A stretch of DNA of 30,207 bases from Bin87 sp964502995 (GCA_964502995.1 CAZCZB010000033.1:1-30207), one strand, 5' to 3'. Shown: positions 16,266-23,143, numbered from the stretch's first letter. Numbers and translations are program-made. Notes: generated by a model from the letters alone, not told the origin.

Positions 16266-16946
16266 ATGCCTTTGACGGCCGAAAGTATATTCGCGCTGTT
16301 GTCCACAGCACACTTTGGCGCCTACGTCGTGTCCCCGGATCAAACCATTTTGTTCTGGAACAGGTACGCTGAGCGCGTTTCAGGCTACTCAAGCGAATCC
16401 GTGTTGGGTCGCCGGTGCTATGACGTCATTGCCGGGATAACCACGTCCGGGCCGGCGTCGGATTGTCGGCAAGGATGTCCCTCGGCGCTGACGGTTCGCT
16501 CCGGTCAGTTTCCCACCACGATGCAGACGCGGATACTCTGCGCGTCCGGCGAACGCAAGATGGTGTCCATCACGCCCATGGTGATCGGAGGGACGACCGA
16601 CCGGGACACGTTGATCGTCCACCTGTTCACGGATCAATTGGACGGAACGATGCCGCCCGCGGGTTCGGAACGACGCACCGGAGACCCGGCACTCGGGCAG
16701 ACGGAGCCGGGTACACCGGCCAACCCCCAGGCGCCGCCTGGCGGTCAGAGACTCACCGGACGCGAGCTGGAAGTGCTACGGCTGGTGGCGTTGGGTTGGG
16801 ACACGCCGAGCATTGCCCGGGAGTTGGCCATCAGCCCGCACACGGTGCTGAACCACATCCGGCATTTCCGCCGCAAGCTGAACGCGACGACCAAGCTGGA
16901 CGCCGTGGTTACGGCGATCCGCCAGGGTCTGCTGAAATTCGACTGA
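16266..16946 (+). CDS. PAS domain-LuxR family transcriptional regulator
   Basis: 226 residues. Residues about 5-122 form a PAS sensor domain (AHFGAYVVSPDQTILFWNRYAERVSGYSSESVLGRR) and a Ser/Pro-rich linker follows to about 160. A LuxR helix-turn-helix fills 161-222, with LTGRELEVLRLVALG, IARELAISPHTVLNHIRHFRRKLN and the closing VVTAIRQGLL. Four cysteines lie in the PAS domain (51, 67, 71 and 92), two of them in DCRQGC, which might bind metal or respond to redox. No receiver domain or phosphorylatable Asp is evident, so it is probably a one-component sensor. It is convergent with the DUF3179 gene, six bases between stop codons. Target genes are unknown. The ATG at 16266 has only weak GGTG upstream. 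Confidence 0.88.
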   Translation: MPLTAESIFALLSTAHFGAYVVSPDQTILFWNRYAERVSGYSSESVLGRRCYDVIAGITTSGPASDCRQGCPSALTVRSGQFPTTMQTRILCASGERKMVSITPMVIGGTTDRDTLIVHLFTDQLDGTMPPAGSERRTGDPALGQTEPGTPANPQAPPGGQRLTGRELEVLRLVALGWDTPSIARELAISPHTVLNHIRHFRRKLNATTKLDAVVTAIRQGLLKFD

Positions 16947-16952
16947 ACCGGC

Positions 16953-17978
16953 TTATTGGGTATCGGATCGCGCGGGCGCGGCGCGGTCGTGAATCGTCGA
17001 GCCGGGGTGCAGCCTGTCCCATGCGGAACGATAGGCGATGATAACCGGAATTTCGTGGCGTCCCGGCTCGGCCCGAATCAGGCCGGGCGCCTGGTCGGGG
17101 GCAACGACTGACCCATCGGGCAGCAGAAGCCTGGCCGCCCTCACGCCGCCGCTGCGAACATCACGCCACAGGGCCACCGGGACGCCGGCCACGTCGCCCT
17201 CGATGATTTGCCCCGGCGCAAGGCTGTCGTAGGGCCAGGCCGCGGCGGATTGTTCGACGACGATTCCCACGACGTGATCGGCTCCGGGCCGGTTGCCCCG
17301 GAAGGCCGCGCCGGATTCCGGGACGGAGAGAACGACGGTATCGGGATGGGTCGATAGCCACTGTTGCCAACTGGTCAGTTGGGAAGGGGCCAACGACAAC
17401 TCCGTGCCGGCCCGGTCGCCGGCGATGGCCGCGCCCAACGGCTGCGACCAGATGCTCCCGGTGCCATGGTCGTACCAGGTCATGCCTCCCTTGTAGAGCG
17501 CACCCTGGTTGCCCAGGATCAGCACGTCGCCATCGACCCTGCGGTCGTGAACCAGGGCGGTGTAGCACAGGGGACACCAACTGACCAGCACGGGCACGTT
17601 TCCGACCACGTCGTTGACCATTTCGCGAGAGTAGAGGATTCCGGCAGGGTAGGCGCGAGATTCTCCGTGAATGGAGAGGCCAATCACCAATTCGTCCCCG
17701 GGCAGGTCGGCCTCGGAGGCCGGAACGAAACGGGGGTTGTAAATTGGCGGAATGTCGTCGGGCAGGCGGAGTTGCACGTAGTCGGGGTCGGAGAAATCGG
17801 GCGCGGCGACTCCGTCAACGCCCACGATCTCATCGTATGCTCCGGTGAACTGCCCGACGGCGGGGGTGGCGGCAGGAGCGTCGGCGCAGGCCGCCGCCCA
17901 CAGGATGGTCGCAACCAGAAAGGAAAGCAGCGCCGGCCAACTTGCCGCCATGAGCGGGCGGATTCGGCGGCGGATCAA
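16953..17978 (-). CDS. DUF3179-domain lipoprotein
   Basis: 341 residues from a TTG at 17978, preferred over the ATG at 17951 because it supplies the Arg-rich n-region (RRRIRPL) of a signal peptide ending at Cys31 (LWAAAC), a likely lipoprotein, and has GGCGAGG upstream. The DUF3179 hallmark is clear: SREMVNDVVGNVPVLVSWCPLCYTALVHDR with Cys135 and Cys138, then ILGNQGALYKGGMTWYDHGTGSIW. Biochemical function of the family is unknown. The CxxC pair may bind metal or be redox active. Its start is 21 bases after the stop of the zinc permease gene on the same strand, so it is probably the last gene of the zinc operon; that makes a link to extracytoplasmic metal handling possible but unproven. Confidence 0.87.
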   Translation of the reverse strand: MIRRRIRPLMAASWPALLSFLVATILWAAACADAPAATPAVGQFTGAYDEIVGVDGVAAPDFSDPDYVQLRLPDDIPPIYNPRFVPASEADLPGDELVIGLSIHGESRAYPAGILYSREMVNDVVGNVPVLVSWCPLCYTALVHDRRVDGDVLILGNQGALYKGGMTWYDHGTGSIWSQPLGAAIAGDRAGTELSLAPSQLTSWQQWLSTHPDTVVLSVPESGAAFRGNRPGADHVVGIVVEQSAAAWPYDSLAPGQIIEGDVAGVPVALWRDVRSGGVRAARLLLPDGSVVAPDQAPGLIRAEPGRHEIPVIIAYRSAWDRLHPGSTIHDRAAPARSDTQ

Positions 17979-17999
17979 ACGGAACCTCGCCGGACGAAA

Positions 18000-18872
18000 T
18001 CACTCCAAATCCAGCGCCGGTTGGGGCGCCGGCTGCCGCCGGAGCCGGGCCCAAAGGTTCCAACGGCGCGGCGACACCACTACCACCACCCCGAGTTCAA
18101 CGATGGACACGACCACGATGGCAGGGCCGGTGGGAAGGTTCAGGTGATATGACAGGTATATGCCGATCACAATGGCCGCCAACGCGACGGCCACCGTTGC
18201 CGCCATCATCGACCCCAGGCGGCGCGCGAGCAGGCTGCCGGTTACCGCCGGCACCACCAGCATGGACATGACCATCACGTTGCCGACGGTTTTCAACGCG
18301 GCAACGGTGGTGAGGGCGACCAGCAGCGGCAGCAGGTATTCCAGGAATTTCACCGGTATTCCGGAGGCCTCCGCCACCGCGGAGTCGTAGGTTGTGAAAA
18401 CCAGTTCCTTGTACAGAATCCTCACGACCAGCACCACCCCGCCGGCCAGCAATCCGACGGCCAGCACGTCGGTCCATGTCGCGCCCAGCACGTTGCCGAA
18501 CAGGATGCCCAGGAGATCGCCGGCGTAGTTCGCGGACAGGTTGATCAGGATCACGCCGATGGCGAACCCGCCGGCGAACAGGACGCCGATGATGGCGTCC
18601 AGGCGAACGCCGGTGTGGCGGGACACCGCCGATATGGCCAACGACGCAGGGATGGCCCAGACCAGAGCGCCCAGGAATATGTTGGCCCCGAACAGGAACG
18701 CCACCGCCATGCCCGTGAGCGCGGAGTGGGCGATGGCGTCGCCCAGAAAGGCCATGCCTCTCAGCACGACGAAAGTCCCAACGACGCCGCAGGCAGTGGC
18801 GGCCAGCGCCGACACCAGCAGCGCCCGTTGCATGAACCCGTACTGCATCGGCTCTATGATCAGTTCAAACAT
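18000..18872 (-). CDS. znuB: Zinc/manganese ABC transporter permease (ZnuB-like)
   Basis: 290 residues of mostly hydrophobic helices, typical of the ABC-3 permease family for Zn2+ or Mn2+. Family marks are QRALLVSALAATACGVVGTFVVLRGMAFLGDAIAHSALTG near the N-terminus, the segment LVFTTYDSAVAEASGIP that contacts the ATPase, and VMVMSMLVVPAVTGSLLARR. It sits downstream of the zinc receptor gene and upstream of the DUF3179 gene, all on the minus strand. The 430-base spacer to the receptor gene is filled with repeats, so it may be expressed separately. TGTAAAAT lies only about ten bases before the ATG and could be the -10 of a leaderless transcript. No ZnuC ATPase gene is present in the window. 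Confidence 0.9.
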   Translation of the reverse strand: MFELIIEPMQYGFMQRALLVSALAATACGVVGTFVVLRGMAFLGDAIAHSALTGMAVAFLFGANIFLGALVWAIPASLAISAVSRHTGVRLDAIIGVLFAGGFAIGVILINLSANYAGDLLGILFGNVLGATWTDVLAVGLLAGGVVLVVRILYKELVFTTYDSAVAEASGIPVKFLEYLLPLLVALTTVAALKTVGNVMVMSMLVVPAVTGSLLARRLGSMMAATVAVALAAIVIGIYLSYHLNLPTGPAIVVVSIVELGVVVVVSPRRWNLWARLRRQPAPQPALDLE

Positions 18873-18926
18873 GGGCTGGTATTTTACACTCGCCGCGTCG
18901 CCGTGTTCGCCCGGGGCGGGGCGGCC

Positions 18927-19048
18927 AGGGCCTTTTGATTATTTCCACACCGGCCATCTATCCGCTCATGGTGAGCCTGTCGAACCATGAACCAATCCTT
19001 CGACAAGCTCAGGATGAGCGGATAGATGGAGCGATAATCGAATGAGCC
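18927..19048. mobile_element. Degenerate MITE-like element with inner hairpin
   Basis: It starts AGGGCCTTTTGATTATT and ends GATAATCGAATGAGCCT, partly complementary ends related to those of the 22392-22770 element. The inner arms CCGCTCATGGTGAGCCTGTC (from 18962) and GACAAGCTCAGGATGAGCGG (to 19021) form an imperfect hairpin. About 122 bp, the same size as the copy at 5404-5525. Confidence 0.6.
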
Positions 19049-19120
19049 TGGTGGACCGGCGGGCCGGGGCAGCAGGCAGGGCTGAGATTCAGGCAGAGGG
19101 GTTTGTGGGCCCTTTGCCGC

Positions 19121-19153
19121 CGGTAGGGGCGGGTTTGAAACCCGCCCCTACCG
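19121..19153. repeat. 33-bp palindrome, family B
   Basis: Arms CGGTAGGGGCGGGTTT and AAACCCGCCCCTACCG around one G, a perfect 16-bp stem. It contains the 23-bp palindrome found at 6494-6516. Confidence 0.88.
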
Positions 19154-19220
19154 ATGACGAACCGCAAGAAATGAAGCTCTCTCCGTATAATTCTATCCCG
19201 TCAATCGCGGATTGGCGCGA

Positions 19221-19243
19221 CCAACCGCCAAATCGGCGGTTGG
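19221..19243 (-). terminator. Hairpin downstream of the zinc receptor gene
   Basis: CCAACCGCC / GGCGGTTGG, perfect 9-bp stem with a 5-base loop, 60 bases after the receptor stop codon. No T-run follows, so it may be a transcript-stabilising hairpin instead. Confidence 0.4.
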
Positions 19244-19303
19244 CGTGGTGGGGGGCGATGCGTTCCTCGCCGCCCACCGGAGCCGGACGGGATTGAATCG
19301 CCG

Positions 19304-21730
19304 TTAGCGCAGCAGTCCGGCCAGCGCATCGGCGTTGGCGCGCATCATGCTTATGTAGGTGGGGTGGTTGGCATCGGGCAATGCCCTGATGAGCCCAACC
19401 TCGATGTTCGCGTCGCGGGCGACCTGGTTCAGTGCGTCGTCGGAGAACTGGGGCTCTGCGAACACCGCGGTCAGACCCTGGTCGGATACCAGGTCGAGCA
19501 CCCGGGTGATGTCGTCGGGCGACACGTCGCCGCCGTGGCCGCCCACGAAGGCCTGAACCTCCAGGTCGTAACGCGAACCGAAGTATCCGAACGCATCGTG
19601 GAAGGTGACCAGCACCCGGCGCTCCTGGGGAATGCCGGACAGGGTGTCTCCGATGTAGGCGTCCAGCGATTCCAGTTCCGCGATGTAGGCGGCGGCGTTG
19701 TCCATGTACAGAGCGGCGTTGTCAGGGTCGGCGGCGACCAGGCCGTTGGCAATCTGGTTGACGTAGTGTACGACGAGTCGCGGGTCGAGCCAGAAGTGGG
19801 GGTCGCCTGCGCCGTGATCGTGACCGTGGTCGTGGTCATGGTCATGGTCGTCGGCTTTTTCCATCTCGTGCCCGTGGTCGTCATGGCCTTCCTCGGGGTG
19901 GTCTCCGGCCGACAGGATGCCGACGAAGGCGATCTTGGTGGGCAAGCCCTCGACGTGCCAGTGGTCCACCACCTCCAGGTCGTGGGCGTCCAGGGCGAAA
20001 ACCTCGCCGGCGCCGGAGTCGGTGATGAAGATGCGGTCGGGAGCCGTTGCGATGTGGGGGCGCGCCCAGAATCCGGGATCAATGTTGTCGGACAGAATAT
20101 CAGAGGATGACGCGAGCAGGTCCAGGTCGTGGGCTTCGTACATCCGCAGTTCGCCGTCGCTCATCACAACGAGCAGCAATTCACCGTCGTAGCTCAGGGC
20201 GACCTGGATGGGACGCAATTCCTCAGTGGCCGGGATCAGCAGTTCCATTTCACCGGCTTCGGGCTCCACGACGTAGAGGCCCACGGCGGAACCCAGCCCG
20301 AAAAAGTGGTCCAGGTCGTCATATCCCCAAAGGGAGGTGATCCGGAAATCGGCGGGCGAGCCGGCCGGCGCGGCGATGAATTCGTCGTGATAATCACCGT
20401 CGTCGTGGGCCTCGACGGCGAGGACGCCGCCGGTGCAGCCGAAGACGGCGACGTGGCCGTTGCCGGCATCGCCGTGCAGGTCGGGGCAGCCTGCCTCGGC
20501 GGTGTACAGAACGTGCCCGTGCAGGTCGCGAATTTCCGCGCCCACGGGCAGGCGGTAGTCTGACGGGCTCTGGAGATAATCGGGATGCTGGATAGTGACG
20601 GCGATCAGGTCGTGGGCCAGCGGCACGGCGGCGCCGTGGTGGGCTCCGGCGTTCATTACGATGGGTTGGTAGGCGGCGCCATCGTGCTCAAGTTCATGCT
20701 CGTCGATCACGACGATGTCCCCGGAACCGTCGTAGAAGATGGCGGCCTGGTCGCCGCTGATGTACAGGTGTACGGGGCGGTCTCCGGTCAGGTCGAGGTT
20801 GACCTTGCTCACTTCGGTTTCGACCAGGTCGAAGTGGTCGCCGTGTTCCTCCAGGTAGATGCCGCCGTCGAAAAGGTGGACGGCGTTGGCGTCGCTGGAA
20901 ACCGCGATGGCGTAGCGTCCCGATTTGGTGGCGTAGATGCGGCCGGCGCGGGATCCCAGATCGAATTCGTCCTGGTGGACCTCGCCCGACTCCAGTTCGA
21001 TGACCGACAGACCGGAGCCTTCGCCGTCGCCGACCAGAAGCCGGCCATGCACCTCGCCTTCGTGATCGTCATGTTCCATGTGCCCGTGGTCGTCGTGTCC
21101 ATGGTCGCCCTCAGGGAAGGGCAATTCGACCAGTTCCTGCGGGTCCAGGCCGTCGGATGCGACCACCTGCACCGCATCGGCGGAGGCGACGTTTTCGACC
21201 AGTTCCTGGACCTGGTTGGCCAGCCCGGCGCCGTTGGTGACGATCAGGGAGGCCTCGGCGATGCTGACGCTGTCCCGGGGGGTGCTTTGCCAGGTGTGGA
21301 CGTCGCTGCCTGTGGGAACCAGGGTATTGACGGAGACGCGATCTCCACCCACCTGGTTTACCAGGTCAGCGAGGAGGGCATTGCCGGCGATGACGTTCAC
21401 GGGCTCGCCGGAGGCCATACTCCCGGAAGTCATACTCCCGGAAGTGGTACTTCCAGAAGTCGTACTCGAAGCCGTGCTTCCGGAAGCGGAACCCGACGGT
21501 TGCGCGGAACCCGTTGCCGCGCTGCCGGCGGGGGTGGCGGCGGCGGTTGAAGCGTCAGAACCTGCGGAGGCAGAGGAATCAGCCGGAGGGAGCGCCGGTT
21601 CCTCGCCTCCGCAGGCAGTCAGGAGGATTGCCGACGCGAGCAGCACGGCGACGGCAAACAGGCGCAGGCGCGTCGAGCCGAGGCTGGAGACGGCAATGGA
21701 ACGAAACGTGGGAAACGGTTGGGGGTGCAT
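19304..21730 (-). CDS. Zinc-binding receptor (ZnuA/AztC-like) with an inserted AztD-like beta-propeller
   Basis: 808 residues from the ATG at 21730 (GGAG nine bases upstream; an in-frame TTG at 21745 is rejected); usual ZnuA length is about 300. Layout: lipobox LLTAC with Cys40; Ser/Gly/Thr-rich linker 46-108; N-lobe 110-203 with the metal ligand candidate His145 (GSDVHTWQ); His/Asp-rich loop 209-223; a propeller at about 226-607 with EEHGDHFDL, DRPVHLYISGDQAAIFYDGSG, CPDLHGDA and AVFGCTGGVLAVE, which resemble the zinc chaperone AztD; a second His/Asp-rich loop 610-641; C-lobe 643-808 with His645 (DPHFWLDP), His711 (TFHDAFGYF) and Glu759 (VFAEPQFS). The propeller thus sits inside the loop that in ZnuA/AztC takes up zinc. 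I infer a built-in chaperone that passes Zn2+ to the receptor. The AztD assignment is from motif memory and is less certain than the ZnuA halves. Confidence 0.85.
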   Translation of the reverse strand: MHPQPFPTFRSIAVSSLGSTRLRLFAVAVLLASAILLTACGGEEPALPPADSSASAGSDASTAAATPAGSAATGSAQPSGSASGSTASSTTSGSTTSGSMTSGSMASGEPVNVIAGNALLADLVNQVGGDRVSVNTLVPTGSDVHTWQSTPRDSVSIAEASLIVTNGAGLANQVQELVENVASADAVQVVASDGLDPQELVELPFPEGDHGHDDHGHMEHDDHEGEVHGRLLVGDGEGSGLSVIELESGEVHQDEFDLGSRAGRIYATKSGRYAIAVSSDANAVHLFDGGIYLEEHGDHFDLVETEVSKVNLDLTGDRPVHLYISGDQAAIFYDGSGDIVVIDEHELEHDGAAYQPIVMNAGAHHGAAVPLAHDLIAVTIQHPDYLQSPSDYRLPVGAEIRDLHGHVLYTAEAGCPDLHGDAGNGHVAVFGCTGGVLAVEAHDDGDYHDEFIAAPAGSPADFRITSLWGYDDLDHFFGLGSAVGLYVVEPEAGEMELLIPATEELRPIQVALSYDGELLLVVMSDGELRMYEAHDLDLLASSSDILSDNIDPGFWARPHIATAPDRIFITDSGAGEVFALDAHDLEVVDHWHVEGLPTKIAFVGILSAGDHPEEGHDDHGHEMEKADDHDHDHDHGHDHGAGDPHFWLDPRLVVHYVNQIANGLVAADPDNAALYMDNAAAYIAELESLDAYIGDTLSGIPQERRVLVTFHDAFGYFGSRYDLEVQAFVGGHGGDVSPDDITRVLDLVSDQGLTAVFAEPQFSDDALNQVARDANIEVGLIRALPDANHPTYISMMRANADALAGLLR
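21407..21466 (-). repeat. 15-bp tandem repeat coding for the Ser/Gly/Thr linker
   Basis: Four units of a 15-base motif (CCCGGAAGTCATACT on the plus strand) with drift in the outer copies. On the coding strand each encodes a five-residue block (TSGSM/TSGST) of the flexible linker after the lipobox. Copy number could vary between strains. Confidence 0.8.
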
Positions 21731-21761
21731 GTTCAGTTGCTCCAAATAGTTTTACTGCGAT

Positions 21762-21803
21762 GCAATATCAATAACCAAAGTTGTTGATTGCAGGTATCAA
21801 TAA
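21762..21803. promoter_or_regulatory. Candidate Zur operator upstream of the zinc receptor gene
   Basis: AT-rich, imperfect inverted repeat: GCAATATCAATAAC, CAAA, then GTTGTTGATTGC (21762-21791). It is followed by GGTATCAATA at 21793-21802, whose inverse complement TATTGATACC is found at 22325-22334 directly at the start of the regulator gene. Position between a Fur-family gene and a zinc receptor gene suggests metal control; the site does not closely match the enterobacterial Zur box. Confidence 0.4.
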
Positions 21804-21845
21804 AGTGCGGTAATGAACAGACCGGAGCGGCAGGGCCGGTTCAGT

Positions 21846-22325
21846 TCACCAGGACGCGGCCTCCTCAAGGCAGGCGTTGCAGCGGCCGTACACTTCGAGC
21901 CAGTGCCCGCTCATCTGGAAACCGGCGGCGGCGGCGGCGATGCGCAGAGGCTCCTCGACATCGCAGTTGGCGAGGTCGGTGGACACGCCGCAGATTGCGC
22001 AAAGCATGTGATGGTGGTGCCCCTGGTGGCTGAGTTGGTAGCGCAGTTCGCCATCCTCAAGCAGCACGCGACAGACCTGGTCGGTTGACACCAGCAGGCG
22101 GAGGCCGCGGAACACGGTGGCCCGGCCCACGCAGGGCAGAGCAGTACACAGTTCCTCGGCCGTAAAGGGACGAGTCTGAGCGGCAACGGCGCTTATCACC
22201 AAACGGCGGGGTTCGGTGTCCCGGTAGCCCTGGTCCGAGAGTTTCTCCACAATGTCATGCACTATGGCGGCGGACCGGGGCCTGGGGTGGTTGTGCCCTT
22301 TATGTCGTGCTGTATTGGATAGCAT
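21846..22325 (-). CDS. zur: Fur-family metal-responsive regulator, probably Zur
   Basis: 159 residues. The N-terminal winged helix is at about 20-100 (RRLVISAVAAQTRPFTAEELCTAL, then GRATVFRGLRLLV). The dimerisation domain has the His cluster HHHH (103-106) and two CxxC pairs, Cys109/Cys112 and Cys149/Cys152, the structural zinc site of the family; GHWLEVYGRC is typical. The unusual N-terminal extension is His-rich (RHKGHNHP). Its position 115 bases upstream of, and in the same direction as, a zinc receptor gene makes a zinc regulator (Zur) more likely than Fur, Mur or PerR. The ATG at 22325 overlaps a TATTGATACC motif that recurs upstream of the receptor gene, consistent with autoregulation. 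Confidence 0.85.
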   Translation of the reverse strand: MLSNTARHKGHNHPRPRSAAIVHDIVEKLSDQGYRDTEPRRLVISAVAAQTRPFTAEELCTALPCVGRATVFRGLRLLVSTDQVCRVLLEDGELRYQLSHQGHHHHMLCAICGVSTDLANCDVEEPLRIAAAAAGFQMSGHWLEVYGRCNACLEEAASW

Positions 22326-22391
22326 ATTGATACCGAGTCTCGGATTTTCGCCGAAGCAAGGATGATTGTCAAGGGGCTGGCCAATCTCACC

Positions 22392-22770
22392 AGGGCCTTT
22401 CGATTATTGCCACACTGACCAGTATTCCGCTCATGGTGCGGAACGTCCGCCTTTGGCGGGAGCCTGCCGTAGGCCCGCCCGTGGAGGGTCGAACCATGAA
22501 CCCCATCCTTCGACAAGCTCCCGCCACGGGCGGACGTTTCGCAGGATGAGCGGGTAGGTGGAGCGATGGCGGATGGGTGGAGCGATGGCGGGTGGGTGGA
22601 GCGATGGCGGGTGGGTGGAGCGATGGCGGGTAGGTGGAGCGATGGCGGATGGGTGGAGCAATGGCGGATGGGTGGAGCAATGGCGGATGGGTGGAGCAAT
22701 GGCGGATGGGTGGAGCGATGGCGGATGGGTGGAGCGATGGCGGATGGGTGGAGCGATAATCGAAAGGGCT
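22392..22770. mobile_element. Composite MITE-like element interrupted by a minisatellite
   Basis: Ends AGGGCCTTTCGATTAT (22392-22407) and ATAATCGAAAGGGCT (22756-22770) are inverse complements with one indel. The interior has hairpin arms (CCGCTCATGGTGCGGAACG ..., CGACAAGCTCCCGCC ... ATGAGCGG) like the other copies. It is expanded by the 19-bp tandem array at 22558-22747 just inside the right end. Confidence 0.6.
22558..22747. repeat. Minisatellite: ten copies of a 19-bp unit
   Basis: Unit GTGGAGCGATGGCGGATGG, ten head-to-tail copies with few substitutions (GGATGG/GGGTGG/GGGTAG, GCGATGG/GCAATGG), then an eleventh partial copy that runs into the element end at 22748-22758. Copies 6-8 share the GCAATGG variant, which suggests block duplication. 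There are no spacers, so this is not CRISPR. At 18962-19048 the equivalent place holds a single related segment, GATGGAGCGATAATCGAA, the probable ancestor of the unit. Confidence 0.95.
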
Positions 22771-22783
22771 GGCCAATCTCACC

Positions 22784-22904
22784 AGGGCCTTTTCAAAGTT
22801 GCGCGATCTTCTTGCATCCGCTCGTCCTGAGCCCGTCGAAGGATATGCTCGTGGTTCGACAGGCTCACCATGAGCGGGACGTTCGGAGGCTTTGAAAGGG
22901 CCCT
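22784..22904. mobile_element. MITE-like element, 121 bp, second copy
   Basis: Ends AGGGCCTTTTCAAAG (22784-22798) and CTTTGAAAGGGCCCT (22890-22904), 14 of 15 complementary, matching the ends of the 5404-5525 element. Inner arms CCGCTCGTCCTGAGCCCGTC and GACAGGCTCACCATGAGCGG. The inner hairpin is in the opposite orientation relative to the ends compared with 5404-5525: the GTCCTGAG arm is on the left here and the GGTGAGCC arm on the left there. Confidence 0.72.
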
Positions 22905-23056
22905 GCTATCTCACGAGGGCCTTGGGCAAAGCAGCAGCGACACACCGGGCAGCCACAAGGGTTGCCCCCACGCCGGGACGGTTGTGTTTTTGGTGATGTC
23001 GGTTGACATTTGGAATGGGCGCCCGGGGCATTGAGCGTTGTGGCCGCCGAGTTTGG

Positions 23057-23085
23057 TTGCGTGGGGATTTGCGCTGCGCCATAAT
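23057..23085 (+). promoter_or_regulatory. Candidate promoter of the cyclase-family gene
   Basis: TTGCGT (23057-23062) and CATAAT (23080-23085) are 17 bases apart. The -10 lies in GCGCTGCGCCATAATGCCGC, 18 of 20 identical to the block upstream of the isochorismatase-like gene. The leader would be about 50 bases. Confidence 0.55.
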
Positions 23086-23143
23086 GCCGCAATATAGGAT
23101 TAAGCGCGCCGGCGTGAGGCCGGCCAACTGGGAGGGACACCAC

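Larger units (their letters stand above)
18873..19303. other. Intergenic region, 431 bases, occupied by repeats
   Basis: No gene seen. It separates the zinc receptor and permease genes and contains a degenerate hairpin element (18927-19048), a 33-bp palindrome (19121-19153) and a hairpin (19221-19243). Confidence 0.65.
22326..23143. other. Repeat-filled intergenic region, 818 bases
   Basis: No credible gene. It contains, in order, a decayed element end (about 22358-22378), a 379-bp composite element (22392-22770) carrying the minisatellite, a 13-base spacer GGCCAATCTCACC, a 121-bp element (22784-22904), a further related start near 22912 (GAGGGCCTT), and the promoter and RBS of the cyclase-family gene. 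Several long open frames across the minisatellite exist in both strands only because the repeat unit lacks stop codons. Confidence 0.65.

Noticed and set aside
16953..18000. tRNA, rRNA or riboswitch in the window (searched throughout)
   Set aside because: No cloverleaf-like set of arms, rRNA segments or recognisable riboswitch core was seen; only simple hairpins were found.
20585..21550. 321-codon open frame opposite the zinc receptor gene
   Set aside because: Mirror of the Asp/His/Val-rich codons of the receptor; no start signals.
22558..22747. Possible CRISPR array
   Set aside because: Units of 19 bp are directly adjacent with no spacers; this is a tandem minisatellite.
22262..22830. Several open frames (both strands) of 76-145 residues across the minisatellite
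   Set aside because: They exist only because the repeat unit lacks stops; the peptides are pure repeats, in conflicting frames, without a ribosome binding site.
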